DNA of 14,529 nucleotides. Source: Flavobacteriales bacterium UBA7443. GTDB taxonomy: Bacteria > Bacteroidota > Bacteroidia > Flavobacteriales_D > Sanyastnellaceae. Below are positions 1 to 7,403 of the stretch, one piece after another. A program made the position numbers and the translations under genes. Position 1 is the stretch's first letter; each line of letters opens with the position of its first letter. The notes below the pieces were generated by a model. The model was given only the letters and a program-made list of their open reading frames with translations, searched no databases and had not been told where the DNA came from. The stretch covers positions 1 to 14,529 of the forward strand of contig DLQB01000163.1 in NCBI GenBank assembly GCA_002477505.1, written 5' to 3'.

Positions 1-554
1 TTGTTGCTGATCAAATCCACAACCCCTCGGAAATCATCTTCTGCTCCGATTGGAACCTGCAACGGAACGGGTCGCGCTCCGAGCATATCCTTGATCATTC
101 CAACGACGTTGAAAAAATCCGCACCCGAACGATCCATCTTGTTGATGAAACCGATTCGTGGCACTTTGTACTTATCCGCCAATCCCCAGTTCGTCTCCGA
201 CTGTGGTTCGACACCCGAAACCGCGCAGAACAATGCAACCGCACCGTCGAGGACACGCAACGAGCGCTCTACCTCAACTGTGAAGTCAACGTGACCCGGT
301 GTATCAATGATGTTGATACGGTACTGCTCGTCACGGAAGCTCCAAAAACAGGTCGTCGCAGCTGAAGTGATCGTGATTCCACGCTCTTGCTCCTGCTCCA
401 TCCAATCCATCGTCGCCGCACCGTCGTGCACCTCACCAATTTTGTGAGAGATGCCCGTGTAATAAAGCACACGCTCCGTAGTGGTGGTTTTCCCAGCATC
501 GACGTGAGCCATGATGCCAATGTTCCGCGTATAATTAAGGTCTCTTTTAGCCAT
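1..554 (-). CDS. fusA: Translation elongation factor G, N-terminal part (truncated by window edge)
   Basis: EF-G is the GTPase that drives translocation of tRNA and mRNA on the ribosome and, with RRF, ribosome recycling. The 184 visible codons start at ATG (552-554) with MAKRDLNYTRNIGIMAH. They carry the G1 P-loop AHVDAGKT (16-23), the switch I region with GITIT (about 59-63), G3 DTPGH (84-88) and G4 NKMD (138-141). This is the canonical beginning of the roughly 700-residue family, so the gene runs off the left edge. It is the third gene of the str operon: its start lies 29 bases after the rpsG stop on the same strand, with no promoter-like sequence between them, so it is presumably expressed from the promoter upstream of rpsL. 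No purine-rich ribosome-binding site precedes the ATG, as is usual in Bacteroidota. Identity is certain. The C-terminal domains are outside the window. Confidence 0.97.
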   Translation of the reverse strand, partial: MAKRDLNYTRNIGIMAHVDAGKTTTTERVLYYTGISHKIGEVHDGAATMDWMEQEQERGITITSAATTCFWSFRDEQYRINIIDTPGHVDFTVEVERSLRVLDGAVALFCAVSGVEPQSETNWGLADKYKVPRIGFINKMDRSGADFFNVVGMIKDMLGARPVPLQVPIGAEDDFRGVVDLISN

Positions 555-583
555 GATTGTTCGGCGTATTCAATTCGTTATAA

Positions 584-1051
584 TCAGAAACGGAAGTGTG
601 AGAAGGCTTTGTTCGCCTCCGCCATGCGGTGCGTATCCTCCTTTTTCTTGTACGTACCACCCTCCTCTTTTGCAGCCGCTAAAACTTCTGCCGCCAATCG
701 CTCGGCCATTGACTTCTCATTTCGCTTTCGCGCGAAGCTAATCAACCACTTCATCGCCAAACTCTGCTTTCGCGAGTCACGGATCGGCTGCGGGATTTGG
801 AATGTTGCACCGCCCACACGTCGGCTGCGCACTTCCACCGCAGGAGTTACATTCTCCAGCGCTCGCTTGAAAACTTCCAGTCCATTCTCTTCCGTGCGCT
901 CTTGGACTCGGTCCATGGCTTTGTAGAAAATGTCAAATGCAACGCTCTTCTTTCCGTCCAACATCAAGTTGTTGACGAAGCTCGTTACGAGGACACTGTC
1001 GAATCGAGGATCCGGCAGGATCAAATGCTTTTTGGCTACTCTCCTTCTCAT
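584..1051 (-). CDS. rpsG: 30S ribosomal protein S7
   Basis: S7 binds the 3' major domain of 16S rRNA, nucleates assembly of the small-subunit head and lines the E site. The 155-residue product has the expected length (about 155-158). Family landmarks are visible: the N-terminal basic segment with ILPDPRF (11-17), then LMLDGKKS (29-36), the GGATFQIP stretch of the beta-hairpin, the SMAERLAAE helix, and a short C-terminal tail ending in HFRF. The gene sits between rpsL (6-base gap) and fusA (29-base gap), all on the minus strand in the universal str order rpsL-rpsG-fusA. In several bacteria S7 represses its own operon by binding the intercistronic mRNA, but the very short rpsL-rpsG gap here leaves little room for the E. 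coli-type structure. Nothing is odd in the protein itself. Confidence 0.97.
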   Translation of the reverse strand: MRRRVAKKHLILPDPRFDSVLVTSFVNNLMLDGKKSVAFDIFYKAMDRVQERTEENGLEVFKRALENVTPAVEVRSRRVGGATFQIPQPIRDSRKQSLAMKWLISFARKRNEKSMAERLAAEVLAAAKEEGGTYKKKEDTHRMAEANKAFSHFRF

Positions 1052-1057
1052 GATCGA

Positions 1058-1438
1058 TTAACTCTTGGCTTTAGGCCGCTTTGTTCCATACTTCGAACGA
1101 CGCTGCGTGCGTCCTTCTACACCCGCCGTGTCCAATGCACCACGAACAATGTGGTAACGGACACCTGGTAAGTCCTTCACACGACCACCGCGCACCAAAA
1201 CAATGCTGTGCTCTTGCAAGTTGTGGCCTTCACCACCAATGTAGGCGTTGACTTCGTTGCCATTTGTCAATCGAACACGTGCTACTTTGCGCATAGCGGA
1301 GTTCGGCTTCTTAGGCGTTGTCGTGTAAACGCGAACGCAGACGCCTCGGCGTTGCGGACATGAATCCAGTGCGGCAGATTTGCTCGCAACGGACTTTGTA
1401 ATGCGTCCTTTTCGGATGAGCTGCTGGATGGTGGGCAT
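1058..1438 (-). CDS. rpsL: 30S ribosomal protein S12
   Basis: S12 lies at the decoding centre and controls tRNA selection accuracy. The 126-residue protein starts MPTIQQLIRKGR and contains the near-invariant blocks ALDSCPQRRGVC (23-34), TTTPKKPNSAMRK (39-51) and RGGRVKDLPGVRYHIVRG (83-100). Lys43 and Lys88, the two lysines whose substitution classically gives streptomycin resistance or dependence, are both wild type. Asp89 is the residue methylthiolated by RimO in many bacteria. It is the first gene of the str operon, with a strong Bacteroidota-type promoter 60-90 bases upstream. The ATG at 1436-1438 is fixed by the conserved N-terminus. Identity is certain. Confidence 0.98.
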   Translation of the reverse strand: MPTIQQLIRKGRITKSVASKSAALDSCPQRRGVCVRVYTTTPKKPNSAMRKVARVRLTNGNEVNAYIGGEGHNLQEHSIVLVRGGRVKDLPGVRYHIVRGALDTAGVEGRTQRRSKYGTKRPKAKS

Positions 1439-1497
1439 TCGACCTATCTATCAGATTACGTGTGTACAAAAACTATTTCCCCACATTAAAGGGGGTG

Positions 1498-1527
1498 CAA
1501 AAGTAGCAGATTCTAACTTAAATGCAA
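1498..1527 (-). promoter_or_regulatory. Bacteroidota sigma-A promoter of the str operon
   Basis: On the minus strand the -33 element TTG (1525-1527) is followed after exactly 19 bases by the -7 element TACTTTTG (1498-1505). This is a full match to the TTG-N19-TAnnTTTG consensus known for Bacteroidota housekeeping promoters. The predicted transcript starts near 1492-1494, giving a 5' leader of about 55 bases before rpsL. The perfect match fits a highly expressed ribosomal operon. Confidence 0.85.
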
Positions 1528-1561
1528 TACCCAAGCGCTCCTTTTTTCAAGCATGGCCGCC

Positions 1562-1585
1562 ATTTCCGCGTGGAGATTCGGAAAT
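1562..1585. repeat. 7-bp inverted repeat ATTTCCG/CGGAAAT in the rpsL-pcrA intergenic region
   Basis: ATTTCCG at 1562-1568 is mirrored by CGGAAAT at 1579-1585 across a 10-base spacer. It lies between the divergent rpsL and pcrA genes, upstream of the str -33 box and about 135 bases before the pcrA start. It could be an operator or a chance palindrome. No T-tract follows, so it is not a terminator. The rest of 1439-1718 contains no supportable gene. Confidence 0.25.
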
Positions 1586-1680
1586 CCACTGAAGCACATG
1601 GGGTTTACAGATTCAAAACCCTTTCCAAAACGGTGTAAAAACGGGAACTTTTAAACATCCGATTGAAGATGAAGGTTCTA

Positions 1681-1714
1681 TTGCCATCAAAACGCAACCC
1701 CGTTCTTACCTTAG
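1681..1714 (+). promoter_or_regulatory. Possible promoter of pcrA (weak)
   Basis: TTG at 1681-1683 and TACCTTAG at 1707-1714 fit TTG-N23-TAnnTTTG with one mismatch in the -7 box and a long spacer. If used, the transcript would begin within a few bases of the GTG start at 1719, so the mRNA would be leaderless or nearly so. No better candidate is visible between 1530 and 1718. Confidence 0.3.
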
Positions 1715-1718
1715 TTGA

Positions 1719-4124
1719 GTGGAATTTTTGAATGAATTGAACGAGGCGCAAAAAAGCGCTGCAATGCACACCGATGGACCGCTCATGGTCATCGCTGGAG
1801 CAGGATCCGGAAAGACCCGTGTGCTGACTTACCGCATCGCATACCTCATCCAGCGCGGAGTCGACCCTTTTTCGATCCTTGCGCTAACCTTTACGAACAA
1901 GGCGGCGCGGGAGATGAAGAATCGGATTGCGGAGGTCATCGGAGAAGGTGAAGCGCGGAACATTTGGATGGGAACCTTTCACAGCATCTTCGCTCGGATT
2001 CTGCGCATGGAATGCGAACGCATCAATTACGTGCGAAATTTCACCATCTACGACACCCAGGACAGCCGGGCGCTGATCAAGGACATCATCAAGGGGCTCG
2101 GATTGGATGACAAGGTTTACAAACCCGCAAGCATTCAAGGCCGCATTAGCAATGCCAAGAACAACCTCATCGACGCTCAGGGGTATTCCCAACACACGGA
2201 AATCATGTCGGAGGATGCACAAGCAGGTCGTCCGCGGGTGCACGAGGTCTATCGCGCTTATGAAAACCGCTGCTTTCGAGCACAAGCGATGGACTTTGAT
2301 GACTTGTTGTTCAAAATGAACGTGCTGTTACGGGATTTCCCAGACTTGCTTTCTAAGTACCAGCACAAGTTTCAATACATACTCGTCGACGAGTACCAGG
2401 ACACCAACTTTGCCCAGTACCTGATCATCAAGCAGCTGGCTGCTTTGCGTGAGAATCTTTGTGTCGTGGGAGATGATGCCCAATCCATTTATGGGTTTCG
2501 GGGAGCGAACATCCAAAACATCCTCAACTTCAAGAAGGACTATCCGGATTACAGCCTCTACAAACTGGAACAGAATTACCGCTCCACACAAAACATTGTC
2601 AACGCGGCGAATAGTGTCATTGCCAAGAACAAAGACCAAATTGAAAAGGTGGTCTGGACTTCCAATGAATCGGGGGATCCCATCAATGTGCACCGCTGCT
2701 ACAGCGACAATGAAGAAGGACGATGGGTAGCGACCCAGATTTTTGATTTGCACAATCAGCACCAAGTGCATTGGCGGAATGCCGCCATCTTGTACCGCAC
2801 AAATGCGCAATCGAGGGCGTTTGAGGAAAGCTTGCGAAAACTCAATGTCCCCTACCGAATCTTTGGCGGCCTATCGTTCTACCAGCGCAAAGAAATCAAA
2901 GACCTTATCGCCTACTTCCGACTCACCGCCAACTTTCAAGATGATGAGGCCTTGAAGCGGATTATTAATTATCCAGCAAGAGGGATCGGCAAAACCACCA
3001 TGGACCGATTGTTGGTCGAATCCACCGAGCGGGATGTGAGCCTCTGGGATTTGGTCGCTGATGAATTAACTCCGCCCAACTCAGTCAAGGGAGCGAGCCT
3101 CAAAAAAGTGATCGACTTCACCCAGATGATTCGGGGTTTTCGAGCAGAAATGGAGTCCAAAGATGCCCACGACTTGGGCATGCACATCGCCAAGCACACC
3201 GGTTTGGTGCATCAACTGTACCAAGACAAAACTCCGGAAGGGGTAGCGCGCTATGACAACTTGCAAGAATTGCTCAACGGGATGAAGTCGTTCGTAGAAC
3301 AAGCGCGTGAAAGCGAACCCGACAACTTGCCCACCATGGGTGATTTCCTTTTGGATGTAGCGTTGCTCACCGACGCCGACCAAGATGACGGCGATGACAA
3401 CAAAGTCAGCCTCATGACCATCCACGCAGCCAAAGGACTCGAATTTGGCCATGTTCATGTCGTTGGTCTCGAAGAGGAATTATTCCCTTCCACCATGGCG
3501 CTGCAGTCGCGATCTGAGTTGGAAGAAGAACGGCGGTTGTTTTACGTCGCCGTGACGCGGGCGAAAAAAACCTGCGCCCTGAGTTACGCATTAACGCGGT
3601 ACAAATGGGGCCAGCTCATCCAAGCCGAACCGAGTCGATTCATTGAAGAAATCGACCCCGACTGCGTGACCATGCCATCTGCTCAATCCAGCAAGCCGAA
3701 TCCATTCGCGGGAGGCGCGGATTTCGAACAGCAGCGCAACAATTGGAAATCGATGGGCACAGCATCGCCGGGTGCCGCATTCGGGCGCATGGTTGAAAAG
3801 AAAAAGGAGGCCGGAAAAACGAACGTGAATCCTTTCAAAAAATCACCGAGCAAACCACCGGTCTCATCCGAAGGAAAGCCGATGAAAAAAATCGCGAATC
3901 AAGCGAGCAAACCACAGGCTGACGGACGCCTTGCATCTGACTCGAATGCTTCTTCCCATGGTCTCAAAGAAGGCACCAAGGTCATGCACGAGAAATTCGG
4001 CAAGGGGAAAGTATTGCGCATCGAAGGGAGTGCACCCAATGAGAAAGCCACCGTCTTCTTCCCGAGCGCCGGGCAAAAACAATTGCTCTTGAAATTCGCG
4101 AAACTTGAAGTGGTAGACGCATGA
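1719..4124 (+). CDS. pcrA: ATP-dependent DNA helicase UvrD/PcrA (SF1A)
   Basis: This is a 3'-5' superfamily 1A helicase for nucleotide excision repair, replication-fork maintenance and removal of RecA filaments or stalled RNA polymerase. The 801-residue protein has every SF1A motif: Q motif LNEAQ (7-11), Walker A GAGSGKT (27-33), motif Ia ALTFTNKAA (55-63), motif II VDEYQDTN (223-230), motif III GDDAQSIYGFRGA (251-263), motif IV QNYRST (285-290), motif V TIHAAKGLEF (567-576) and motif VI FYVAVTRAKK (608-617). A low-complexity basic linker (about 655-745) leads to a C-terminal Tudor-like domain (about 745-801, GTKVMHEKFGKGKV), the part that contacts RNA polymerase in PcrA/UvrD. The start is GTG at 1719, chosen because the resulting M-[DE]-[FY]-L-x-x-L-N beginning is typical of the family. 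No ATG fits. It is the first gene of a plus-strand run, and its stop overlaps the start of the next gene (ATGA). Confidence 0.96.
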   Translation: MEFLNELNEAQKSAAMHTDGPLMVIAGAGSGKTRVLTYRIAYLIQRGVDPFSILALTFTNKAAREMKNRIAEVIGEGEARNIWMGTFHSIFARILRMECERINYVRNFTIYDTQDSRALIKDIIKGLGLDDKVYKPASIQGRISNAKNNLIDAQGYSQHTEIMSEDAQAGRPRVHEVYRAYENRCFRAQAMDFDDLLFKMNVLLRDFPDLLSKYQHKFQYILVDEYQDTNFAQYLIIKQLAALRENLCVVGDDAQSIYGFRGANIQNILNFKKDYPDYSLYKLEQNYRSTQNIVNAANSVIAKNKDQIEKVVWTSNESGDPINVHRCYSDNEEGRWVATQIFDLHNQHQVHWRNAAILYRTNAQSRAFEESLRKLNVPYRIFGGLSFYQRKEIKDLIAYFRLTANFQDDEALKRIINYPARGIGKTTMDRLLVESTERDVSLWDLVADELTPPNSVKGASLKKVIDFTQMIRGFRAEMESKDAHDLGMHIAKHTGLVHQLYQDKTPEGVARYDNLQELLNGMKSFVEQARESEPDNLPTMGDFLLDVALLTDADQDDGDDNKVSLMTIHAAKGLEFGHVHVVGLEEELFPSTMALQSRSELEEERRLFYVAVTRAKKTCALSYALTRYKWGQLIQAEPSRFIEEIDPDCVTMPSAQSSKPNPFAGGADFEQQRNNWKSMGTASPGAAFGRMVEKKKEAGKTNVNPFKKSPSKPPVSSEGKPMKKIANQASKPQADGRLASDSNASSHGLKEGTKVMHEKFGKGKVLRIEGSAPNEKATVFFPSAGQKQLLLKFAKLEVVDA

Positions 4125-4801
4125 TGCCACGACAATCTTATTTTTTCCATCCACTGCGCCTCGTCCTCACAGGGACACTGCTCATCGTGCATTCCGGATG
4201 CCGCCCCGAACCCAAGGAAGATCTCAGCTTCGAAATCAGCACCGTTCTCGCCTACGATCAAACAGCGGCGTCCAACATTCTTGTCGCGCTGGAACGCCGA
4301 ACCGTCAGTGAAGGTGTGTTCAATGGAAACTATGAGTTTGTAGCAGAAGGAACTACGGATGCGGAAGGCATGCTCGTTCTGAATTTTGGGCGATCCAACG
4401 CCTTGGATTACCTCATCACCGGCTACGGTGACGACTGGTTTGAAAAGCAATTGGAAGTAAATCCCGATGTGTTTTTAGGGAATACCTCTCAATCCATCGA
4501 ACTGGAAATGACCCCCAAGGCATCGATCACCATTCGCCTGGTCAATGCCAATCCCTTGGACGAAAACGACGCGATCCAATTCAGAACCTCGAACGCTCCT
4601 GGAGAATATCCGACCTGTTCCAACGGGTGGGGCACCTTTTCGGGATTTGACGTGGTAGAGGAACGCACCTGTTTGATTGAGGCCGATCGCTACCTCCCCT
4701 ATACCTACCGGACGTTTCGAAACGGGGAGTGGTTGGAGTTTGAATTGGACTCGATTTGGATCGAACGCGGCGACGCAGCGGATTTGACGATTCCGTGGTG
4801 A
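4121..4801 (+). CDS. Uncharacterised putative lipoprotein
   Basis: I do not recognise a family for this 226-residue protein. It begins with a basic n-region and a hydrophobic stretch (about 11-24) followed by HSGC, so Cys27 is the likely lipidation site. His at -3 is atypical for a lipobox, so signal peptidase II processing is probable rather than certain. The mature part starts RPEPKEDL, a mildly acidic sequence that could favour outer-membrane or surface placement in Bacteroidota (inference). The remainder looks like beta-sandwich material with alternating hydrophobic residues. One stretch (about 53-90) with GTTDAEGMLVLNF resembles carboxypeptidase-regulatory or Ig-like repeats. Cys166 and Cys184 could form a disulfide. 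Its ATG overlaps the pcrA stop by four bases (ATGA), implying translational coupling to a DNA helicase, an unexpected partner. The esterase gene follows after 10 bases. Confidence 0.75.
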   Translation: MMPRQSYFFHPLRLVLTGTLLIVHSGCRPEPKEDLSFEISTVLAYDQTAASNILVALERRTVSEGVFNGNYEFVAEGTTDAEGMLVLNFGRSNALDYLITGYGDDWFEKQLEVNPDVFLGNTSQSIELEMTPKASITIRLVNANPLDENDAIQFRTSNAPGEYPTCSNGWGTFSGFDVVEERTCLIEADRYLPYTYRTFRNGEWLEFELDSIWIERGDAADLTIPW

Positions 4802-4811
4802 TTCCATTCCT

Positions 4812-5459
4812 ATGAATACCATCAAACATCACCACTTTCAAGTCACCAAAACGGCGCGTTTCGCGACCATTGGTCCCTCCGTTGAAGACGCAAAACACGT
4901 GATGATCGCCTTGCACGGTTACGGCCAACTGCCCGCGTTCTTTTTGCGCAAATTCGAACCGTTGGCTTCGGAAGGATGGTGCATCATCGCACCGGAAGGT
5001 TTTCACCGATTTTATCTCGAAGGCACGCACGGAAGAGTGGGGGCTTCCTGGATGACCAAAGAAGACCGTGAAACGGACATCCATGATTACGTGCTATACC
5101 TCGACGCACTGAGTGAACACCTCAATCTGCGCAACCGCAAACCGGTATTGCTCGGTTTCTCTCAAGGGGTGGCAACTGCCTCGCGATGGGTCGCTGCAGG
5201 CGCCCAGACTTTTCAGCAGCTGATCTTGTGGGCGGGCGTTTTTCCGCCAGATTTTGAATGGAAAACCGGAAAAGGCCAGTTGAACCAAATGCGACTCGAC
5301 GTGGCCTTAGGGAATGACGACCCCTTTTTTAAGGATAGCTTGCTCACCGATACAGCATCCATCCTCGACTCCATGATGGTGAAGTACATGCTGCATCGTT
5401 TTGAAGGGGGGCACGCCATTGATTCTGATTTGCTGCGGCACATCGTCACTCCGCAATAA
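4812..5459 (+). CDS. Alpha/beta hydrolase, phospholipase/carboxylesterase family
   Basis: This 215-residue protein is a serine hydrolase of the carboxylesterase/acyl-protein thioesterase-like group. It has the oxyanion-hole strand ALHGYGQ (33-39), the nucleophile elbow GFSQG (115-119, Ser117), the acid LGNDDPF (Asp170 by analogy with the G-x-x-D-P pattern) and the catalytic histidine in EGGH (His201). The spacing of the triad is very like that of small bacterial carboxylesterases and human APT1. No signal peptide is visible, so it should be cytoplasmic. The substrate cannot be told from sequence: short-chain esters, lysophospholipids and acyl-proteins are all possible. It lies 10 bases after the lipoprotein gene and a short distance before the secreted deiminase gene, all on the plus strand, so co-transcription from pcrA onward is plausible. 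Start ATG at 4812; no Shine-Dalgarno sequence. Confidence 0.88.
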   Translation: MNTIKHHHFQVTKTARFATIGPSVEDAKHVMIALHGYGQLPAFFLRKFEPLASEGWCIIAPEGFHRFYLEGTHGRVGASWMTKEDRETDIHDYVLYLDALSEHLNLRNRKPVLLGFSQGVATASRWVAAGAQTFQQLILWAGVFPPDFEWKTGKGQLNQMRLDVALGNDDPFFKDSLLTDTASILDSMMVKYMLHRFEGGHAIDSDLLRHIVTPQ

Positions 5460-5493
5460 CTGATTAATTTTGTCCCAACCGAATTGCACAATT

Positions 5494-7311
5494 TTGAAAC
5501 AACTTTCACAACTCTTCTCCACCATCTTCCTAGGATTTATGGTGTTCGCCAATGCCTCAAACGCCCAAACCCAGCGTACTTGGCCCCATGCTATTACCGA
5601 GCAGGAACGGGATTATGTGGAGCGCATTGGTTTCGAGCCCTCTGTTCCCCGCGGAATCGAAACGCCTCCTCCATATGACAACATCCGAACCGCTGCTGAG
5701 TGGGAAGAAGTCGAAGCATTGACCATTTCTTGGACCAGCTTTCCCTGCATTCAAAAGCAAATCGTGGAAGCGGCCAAGGAAGAATGCACGGTCATCATCT
5801 TCGCAGAAGACATGGAAGAAGTCACGGATTACCTCACGGGGAATCAATGCGGCGGAGCCTTGACCCTCGAAAATATTCAAATCGTTCCAACGGTATACAA
5901 CAGCATCTGGATCCGCGATTATGGTGCCAACACAGTCTATGGATCTTGGAACGACGACCGGGTACTGGTCGACTGGCTGTACAACCGACCACGTCCCGAG
6001 GACGATGCAATTCCCGATGTGCTGGCCAGCACCTTGGGGCTAGAACTATACAGCACTACCGGCACTCCCAACGATTTGATGAATACGGGCGGCAACTGGA
6101 TGTCAGATGGATTCGGCACTGCCTTTGCTTCCGAATTGATCATCGATGAAAATGATGGCGGGAGCACGTGGTGGACGGATTATCCCGATCACTCCGAAGA
6201 AGAAATCAATCAAATCATTTCAGATTTCCACGGAGTCGATACCTACATCACCATGCCCAACCTGCCGTTTGACGGAATTCACCACATCGACATGCACATG
6301 AAGCTCCTGGACGAAAGCACCTTGCTGATGGCGGAATACCCCGAAGGAACGGCCGATGGCCCGCAAATCAATGCCAACTTGGAATACGTCCTTTCCAACT
6401 TCACCACGCGATGGGGCACCCCTTTTGAAGTGGTCCGCATCCCCAGCCCGCCCGAACAAGGATTTGGCGGTGGCTATCCGGATGAAAACGGGTGGTACTT
6501 GACCTACACCAACTCCGTATTCGTCAACAACACCATTCTACTCCCCACCTACTATACGGAATACGACACCACGGCATTGCGGATATACGAAGAAGCGCTG
6601 CCAGGCTATAATGTCGTGGGAATTGACTGCGACAACAACGGAGAGGCGATCATCTCGCTTTCGGGAGCGATACACTGCATCACCCACACCGTTGGAATCG
6701 AAGATCCGCTTATGATCAGCCACTTGCCATTGCCTGATACCGATGATACTGTGAGTGATTATGACGTAGAAGCGTACATCAGCCACCGCAGTCAGATCGA
6801 GAGTGCAACCATGCATTGGCGCACCAATCCCGGTTCGGAATGGACCGCAGTGCCCATGGCATTGATTGATGGCGAAACCGAAAATTGGTCAGCGAGTATT
6901 CCTGCACAACCGCTCGAAACAACGGTTTATTATTATGTCGAGGCCAACGCGAACTCAGGAAAAACGGGCACGCGTCCGATGCCAGCCCCCGACGGGTGGT
7001 GGTCGTTTAACGTCAACGATGCAAGCCTCGGGATGAACGAAATTGAACAGAACTCCCCATTGCTTCAGGCCTTTCCAAATCCGGCCGCGGCAATCACGTG
7101 CATTCCATTGCAATTGCGTCAAGCCGCAGAAGGGCAACTCTACCTCAGCAATGCCCTCGGTCAACAGATTCAAATGATTCACAGCGGAGACTTCCGCAGG
7201 GGTGAACAGAAGTACTTCTTCGATGCCCAAGGCATGGCCGCTGGCGCCTACCTATTGACTTTGGATTTGGACACGGGTGAGCGATGGTCCCAGCACCTCA
7301 TGATTCGGTGA
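5494..7311 (+). CDS. Secreted PPAD-like peptidylarginine deiminase with T9SS sorting domain
   Basis: Predicted extracellular arginine deiminase (agmatine deiminase/PAD_porph family) that converts guanidino groups to citrulline. I prefer the TTG start at 5494 (605 residues) because it gives MKQLSQLF plus a signal peptide ending near ASNA-Q. An in-frame TTG at 5470 would add eight residues. Using 5494 numbering, the catalytic domain spans about 45-405 with WIRDYG (Asp142), YNRPRPEDD (Arg165, Arg167), GGN (199-201), HIDMH (His264, Asp266), YTNS (Asn340) and IHCITH (nucleophile Cys395). These correspond to the catalytic residues, and to the pair of substrate-carboxylate-binding arginines, of P. 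gingivalis PPAD as I recall them. An Ig-like domain follows (about 404-508), then a type A T9SS C-terminal domain (about 525-605, FPNP...LGQ...GAYLLTL...LMIR). That domain order matches PPAD. An agmatine deiminase would be cytoplasmic and lack the last two domains. Substrate is inferred, not proven. Confidence 0.9.
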   Translation: MKQLSQLFSTIFLGFMVFANASNAQTQRTWPHAITEQERDYVERIGFEPSVPRGIETPPPYDNIRTAAEWEEVEALTISWTSFPCIQKQIVEAAKEECTVIIFAEDMEEVTDYLTGNQCGGALTLENIQIVPTVYNSIWIRDYGANTVYGSWNDDRVLVDWLYNRPRPEDDAIPDVLASTLGLELYSTTGTPNDLMNTGGNWMSDGFGTAFASELIIDENDGGSTWWTDYPDHSEEEINQIISDFHGVDTYITMPNLPFDGIHHIDMHMKLLDESTLLMAEYPEGTADGPQINANLEYVLSNFTTRWGTPFEVVRIPSPPEQGFGGGYPDENGWYLTYTNSVFVNNTILLPTYYTEYDTTALRIYEEALPGYNVVGIDCDNNGEAIISLSGAIHCITHTVGIEDPLMISHLPLPDTDDTVSDYDVEAYISHRSQIESATMHWRTNPGSEWTAVPMALIDGETENWSASIPAQPLETTVYYYVEANANSGKTGTRPMPAPDGWWSFNVNDASLGMNEIEQNSPLLQAFPNPAAAITCIPLQLRQAAEGQLYLSNALGQQIQMIHSGDFRRGEQKYFFDAQGMAAGAYLLTLDLDTGERWSQHLMIR

Positions 7312-7338
7312 TTCGCCAACGCTTCGGCTTGATTGCAC

Positions 7339-7369
7339 AAAAAAGCCACCCGCTGGGGTGGCTTTTTTT
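7339..7369. terminator. Bidirectional rho-independent terminator
   Basis: A perfect hairpin, GCCACCC (7345-7351), loop GCTG, GGGTGGC (7356-7362), is flanked by A6 on the left (7339-7344) and T7 on the right (7363-7369). It therefore works in both directions. It lies between the ends of the convergent deiminase gene (plus) and the Bax inhibitor-1 family gene (minus) and should stop both transcripts. Confidence 0.95.
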
Positions 7370-7403
7370 GCTTCCAATTGAGCGCAGTGCTCGTAAGAAA
7401 CAA

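Noticed and set aside
387..926. 179-codon open frame on the plus strand opposite fusA and rpsG
   Set aside because: It is antisense to two certain ribosomal-operon genes, composition is arginine/serine-rich as expected of a shadow frame, and it has no recognisable domain.
1380..1592. 70-codon plus-strand frame reaching into the rpsL-pcrA intergenic region
   Set aside because: Half of it is antisense to rpsL and it crosses the str promoter; no protein-like pattern is visible.
3899..4450. 183-codon minus-strand frame opposite the pcrA end and lipoprotein gene
   Set aside because: It shadows two better-supported genes and has neither a promoter nor any recognisable motif.
5470..5493. TTG at 5470 as the deiminase start
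   Set aside because: It cannot be excluded, but it adds eight residues ahead of the natural MKQ signal-peptide beginning; the TTG at 5494 gives a more typical exported-protein N-terminus.
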